Part shown: positions 63,217 through 64,000 of the stretch, one piece after another
How positions within the stretch are numbered: position 1 is the first letter of the stretch
How the letters are laid out: each line of letters starts with the position of its first letter
DNA from: Roseovarius sp. MMSF_3350
GTDB taxonomy: Bacteria > Pseudomonadota > Alphaproteobacteria > Rhodobacterales > Rhodobacteraceae
Direction of reading: 5' to 3'
Length of the DNA stretch: 64,000 nucleotides
Assembly: GCF_030733425.1 (NCBI RefSeq)
Contig: NZ_JASHIZ010000015.1
Location: forward strand, 1-64,000
Made by a program: the position numbers and the translations under genes
The notes under the pieces: model-generated
Database searches by the model: none
Told to the model about the DNA's origin: nothing
Seen by the model: the letters and a program-made list of their open reading frames with translations, nothing else

Positions 63217-64000
63217 CTATTGCTCGACCCAGGCGTCGCGCAGACCGTCGTTGACACCGATGGCGGTGGTCACGAGGTCCTGCACGTCACAGCGATAGAT
63301 CGTCGGGAACTCGATCTCCAGCAGCCATGCTACCGGCACGTCGTCGACCAGTTGCTTCTGGACGTCGGTATAGATCTCCTGACGCTCTTCCGGGGTCGCC
63401 GCGGTGGCGGCCTCGGCGAACATCTCGTCCACCTCCGCATTCTCATAGCCGGCGACGTTGTTCCACGGGCTGCCCTTGGCGATGTTGGACGACAGGTAGC
63501 TGCGCGCAACACCCAATGCCGGATCGCCGTACTGGTAGAGATAGGTGAAGGCGATATCGAAATCCCACTCCGCCTGTTTCTGGTTCCAGCCGGCGACGTC
63601 CGTGGCCACCACTTCGACATTGACGCCCACCTCTTCGAGGTTCTGCTTCATCGCCTCGGCCCAGCGCTGCCATGTCTCGCCGTAAGGCAAGGGCAGGATG
63701 CGCACGGTTTCCCCATCATAGCCCGCGGCCTCCAGATGCTCTCTCGCCTTGTCAGGGTCATGGTCGTACATGATCGTGTCATCGGTGTAGAAGTTCGTCT
63801 TCGACGACACAGGGCTGGTGGCGACCGTCCCGAACCCGTTCCAGATCACATCCTTCACGAACTCGCGGTCCATGGCGTACATGACAGCCTTACGGAAATC
63901 CTTGTTCGCCGTGGCGCCTTCGCGGTTGTTCATCCACGCCATCGCATGGGGCGCGAAATACTCCCACCCCTTGCCGGTGGAACAGACACCTTCCATCTCG
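63217..64000 (-). CDS. Peptide ABC transporter substrate-binding protein, N-terminus beyond the window
   Basis: The visible C-terminal 260 residues belong to family 5 extracellular binding proteins: NKDFRKAVMYAMDREFVKDVIWNGFG near the left, TSPVSSKTNFY and DPDKAREHLEAAGYDGETVRI, and the PVAWLLE strand near the end. The signal peptide and N-terminal lobe lie right of the window. It captures peptides or similar solutes for the permeases encoded downstream. Confidence 0.9.
   Translation of the reverse strand, partial: EMEGVCSTGKGWEYFAPHAMAWMNNREGATANKDFRKAVMYAMDREFVKDVIWNGFGTVATSPVSSKTNFYTDDTIMYDHDPDKAREHLEAAGYDGETVRILPLPYGETWQRWAEAMKQNLEEVGVNVEVVATDVAGWNQKQAEWDFDIAFTYLYQYGDPALGVARSYLSSNIAKGSPWNNVAGYENAEVDEMFAEAATAATPEERQEIYTDVQKQLVDDVPVAWLLEIEFPTIYRCDVQDLVTTAIGVNDGLRDAWVEQ

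Overview
The window is high-GC DNA with dense, overlapping genes. Its gene content fits an alphaproteobacterium of the Rhodobacterales (Roseobacter/Rhodobacter type): aerobic cobalamin pathway with CobG, BluB, CbtAB, CbiZ, and an urt/ure urea locus. The placement is inferred from gene content only. No rRNA, tRNA, intact insertion sequence or CRISPR array was seen.

Region 1 (1-20,415) is an aerobic (oxygen-dependent) vitamin B12 cluster. On the minus strand, a cobalamin riboswitch (about 11,798-11,972) leads a DUF1636 gene, cobW, cobN, cobG, cobH, cobI and cobJ, then cobL, cobE, cobM and cobB. cobB runs off the left edge. cobK sits alone on the opposite strand inside this chain. Divergently come cobO and cobQ, then the nucleotide-loop genes: threonine-phosphate decarboxylase, cbiB, a PduX-like kinase, cobC, cobU, cobT, cobS and bluB. 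Not in the window are cobA, cobF and the CobS/CobT subunits of the cobaltochelatase.

Region 2 (20,416-29,262) handles metal and corrinoid uptake. A second cobalamin riboswitch leads cbtB-cbtA (predicted cobalt transport). A terminator and a His-rich secreted protein gene follow. A third riboswitch (minus strand) leads btuB-btuF-btuC-btuD-cbiZ, an unknown 333-residue gene and a second DUF1636 gene. The cell therefore appears able to make B12, import corrinoids and remodel them.

Region 3 (29,321-37,388) is a tightly coupled MoxR / DUF58 / DUF4381 / two vWA / TPR / BatD operon, divergent from a NarL-type histidine kinase and response regulator pair.

Region 4 (37,389-43,953) holds small regulatory and redox genes: two LysR regulators, a WrbA-like flavodoxin, an Lrp/AsnC regulator, a GMC oxidoreductase, an SDR and a SnoaL-like protein. 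A 41-bp element overlapping the start of the first lysR recurs between the SDR and SnoaL genes, and again at 57.05 kb beside a decayed fragment of a lysR paralogue.

Region 5 (44,119-56,874) is urea uptake and use: urtABCDE on the minus strand, with a good sigma-54-type promoter sequence upstream of urtA, and ureD-ureA-hupE/ureJ-ureB-(unknown)-ureC-ureE-ureF-ureG on the plus strand. Region 6 (56,875-64,000) has the lysR remnant, two alpha/beta hydrolases with a small membrane protein between them, and a minus-strand dipeptide/oligopeptide ABC transporter whose substrate-binding gene is cut by the right edge.
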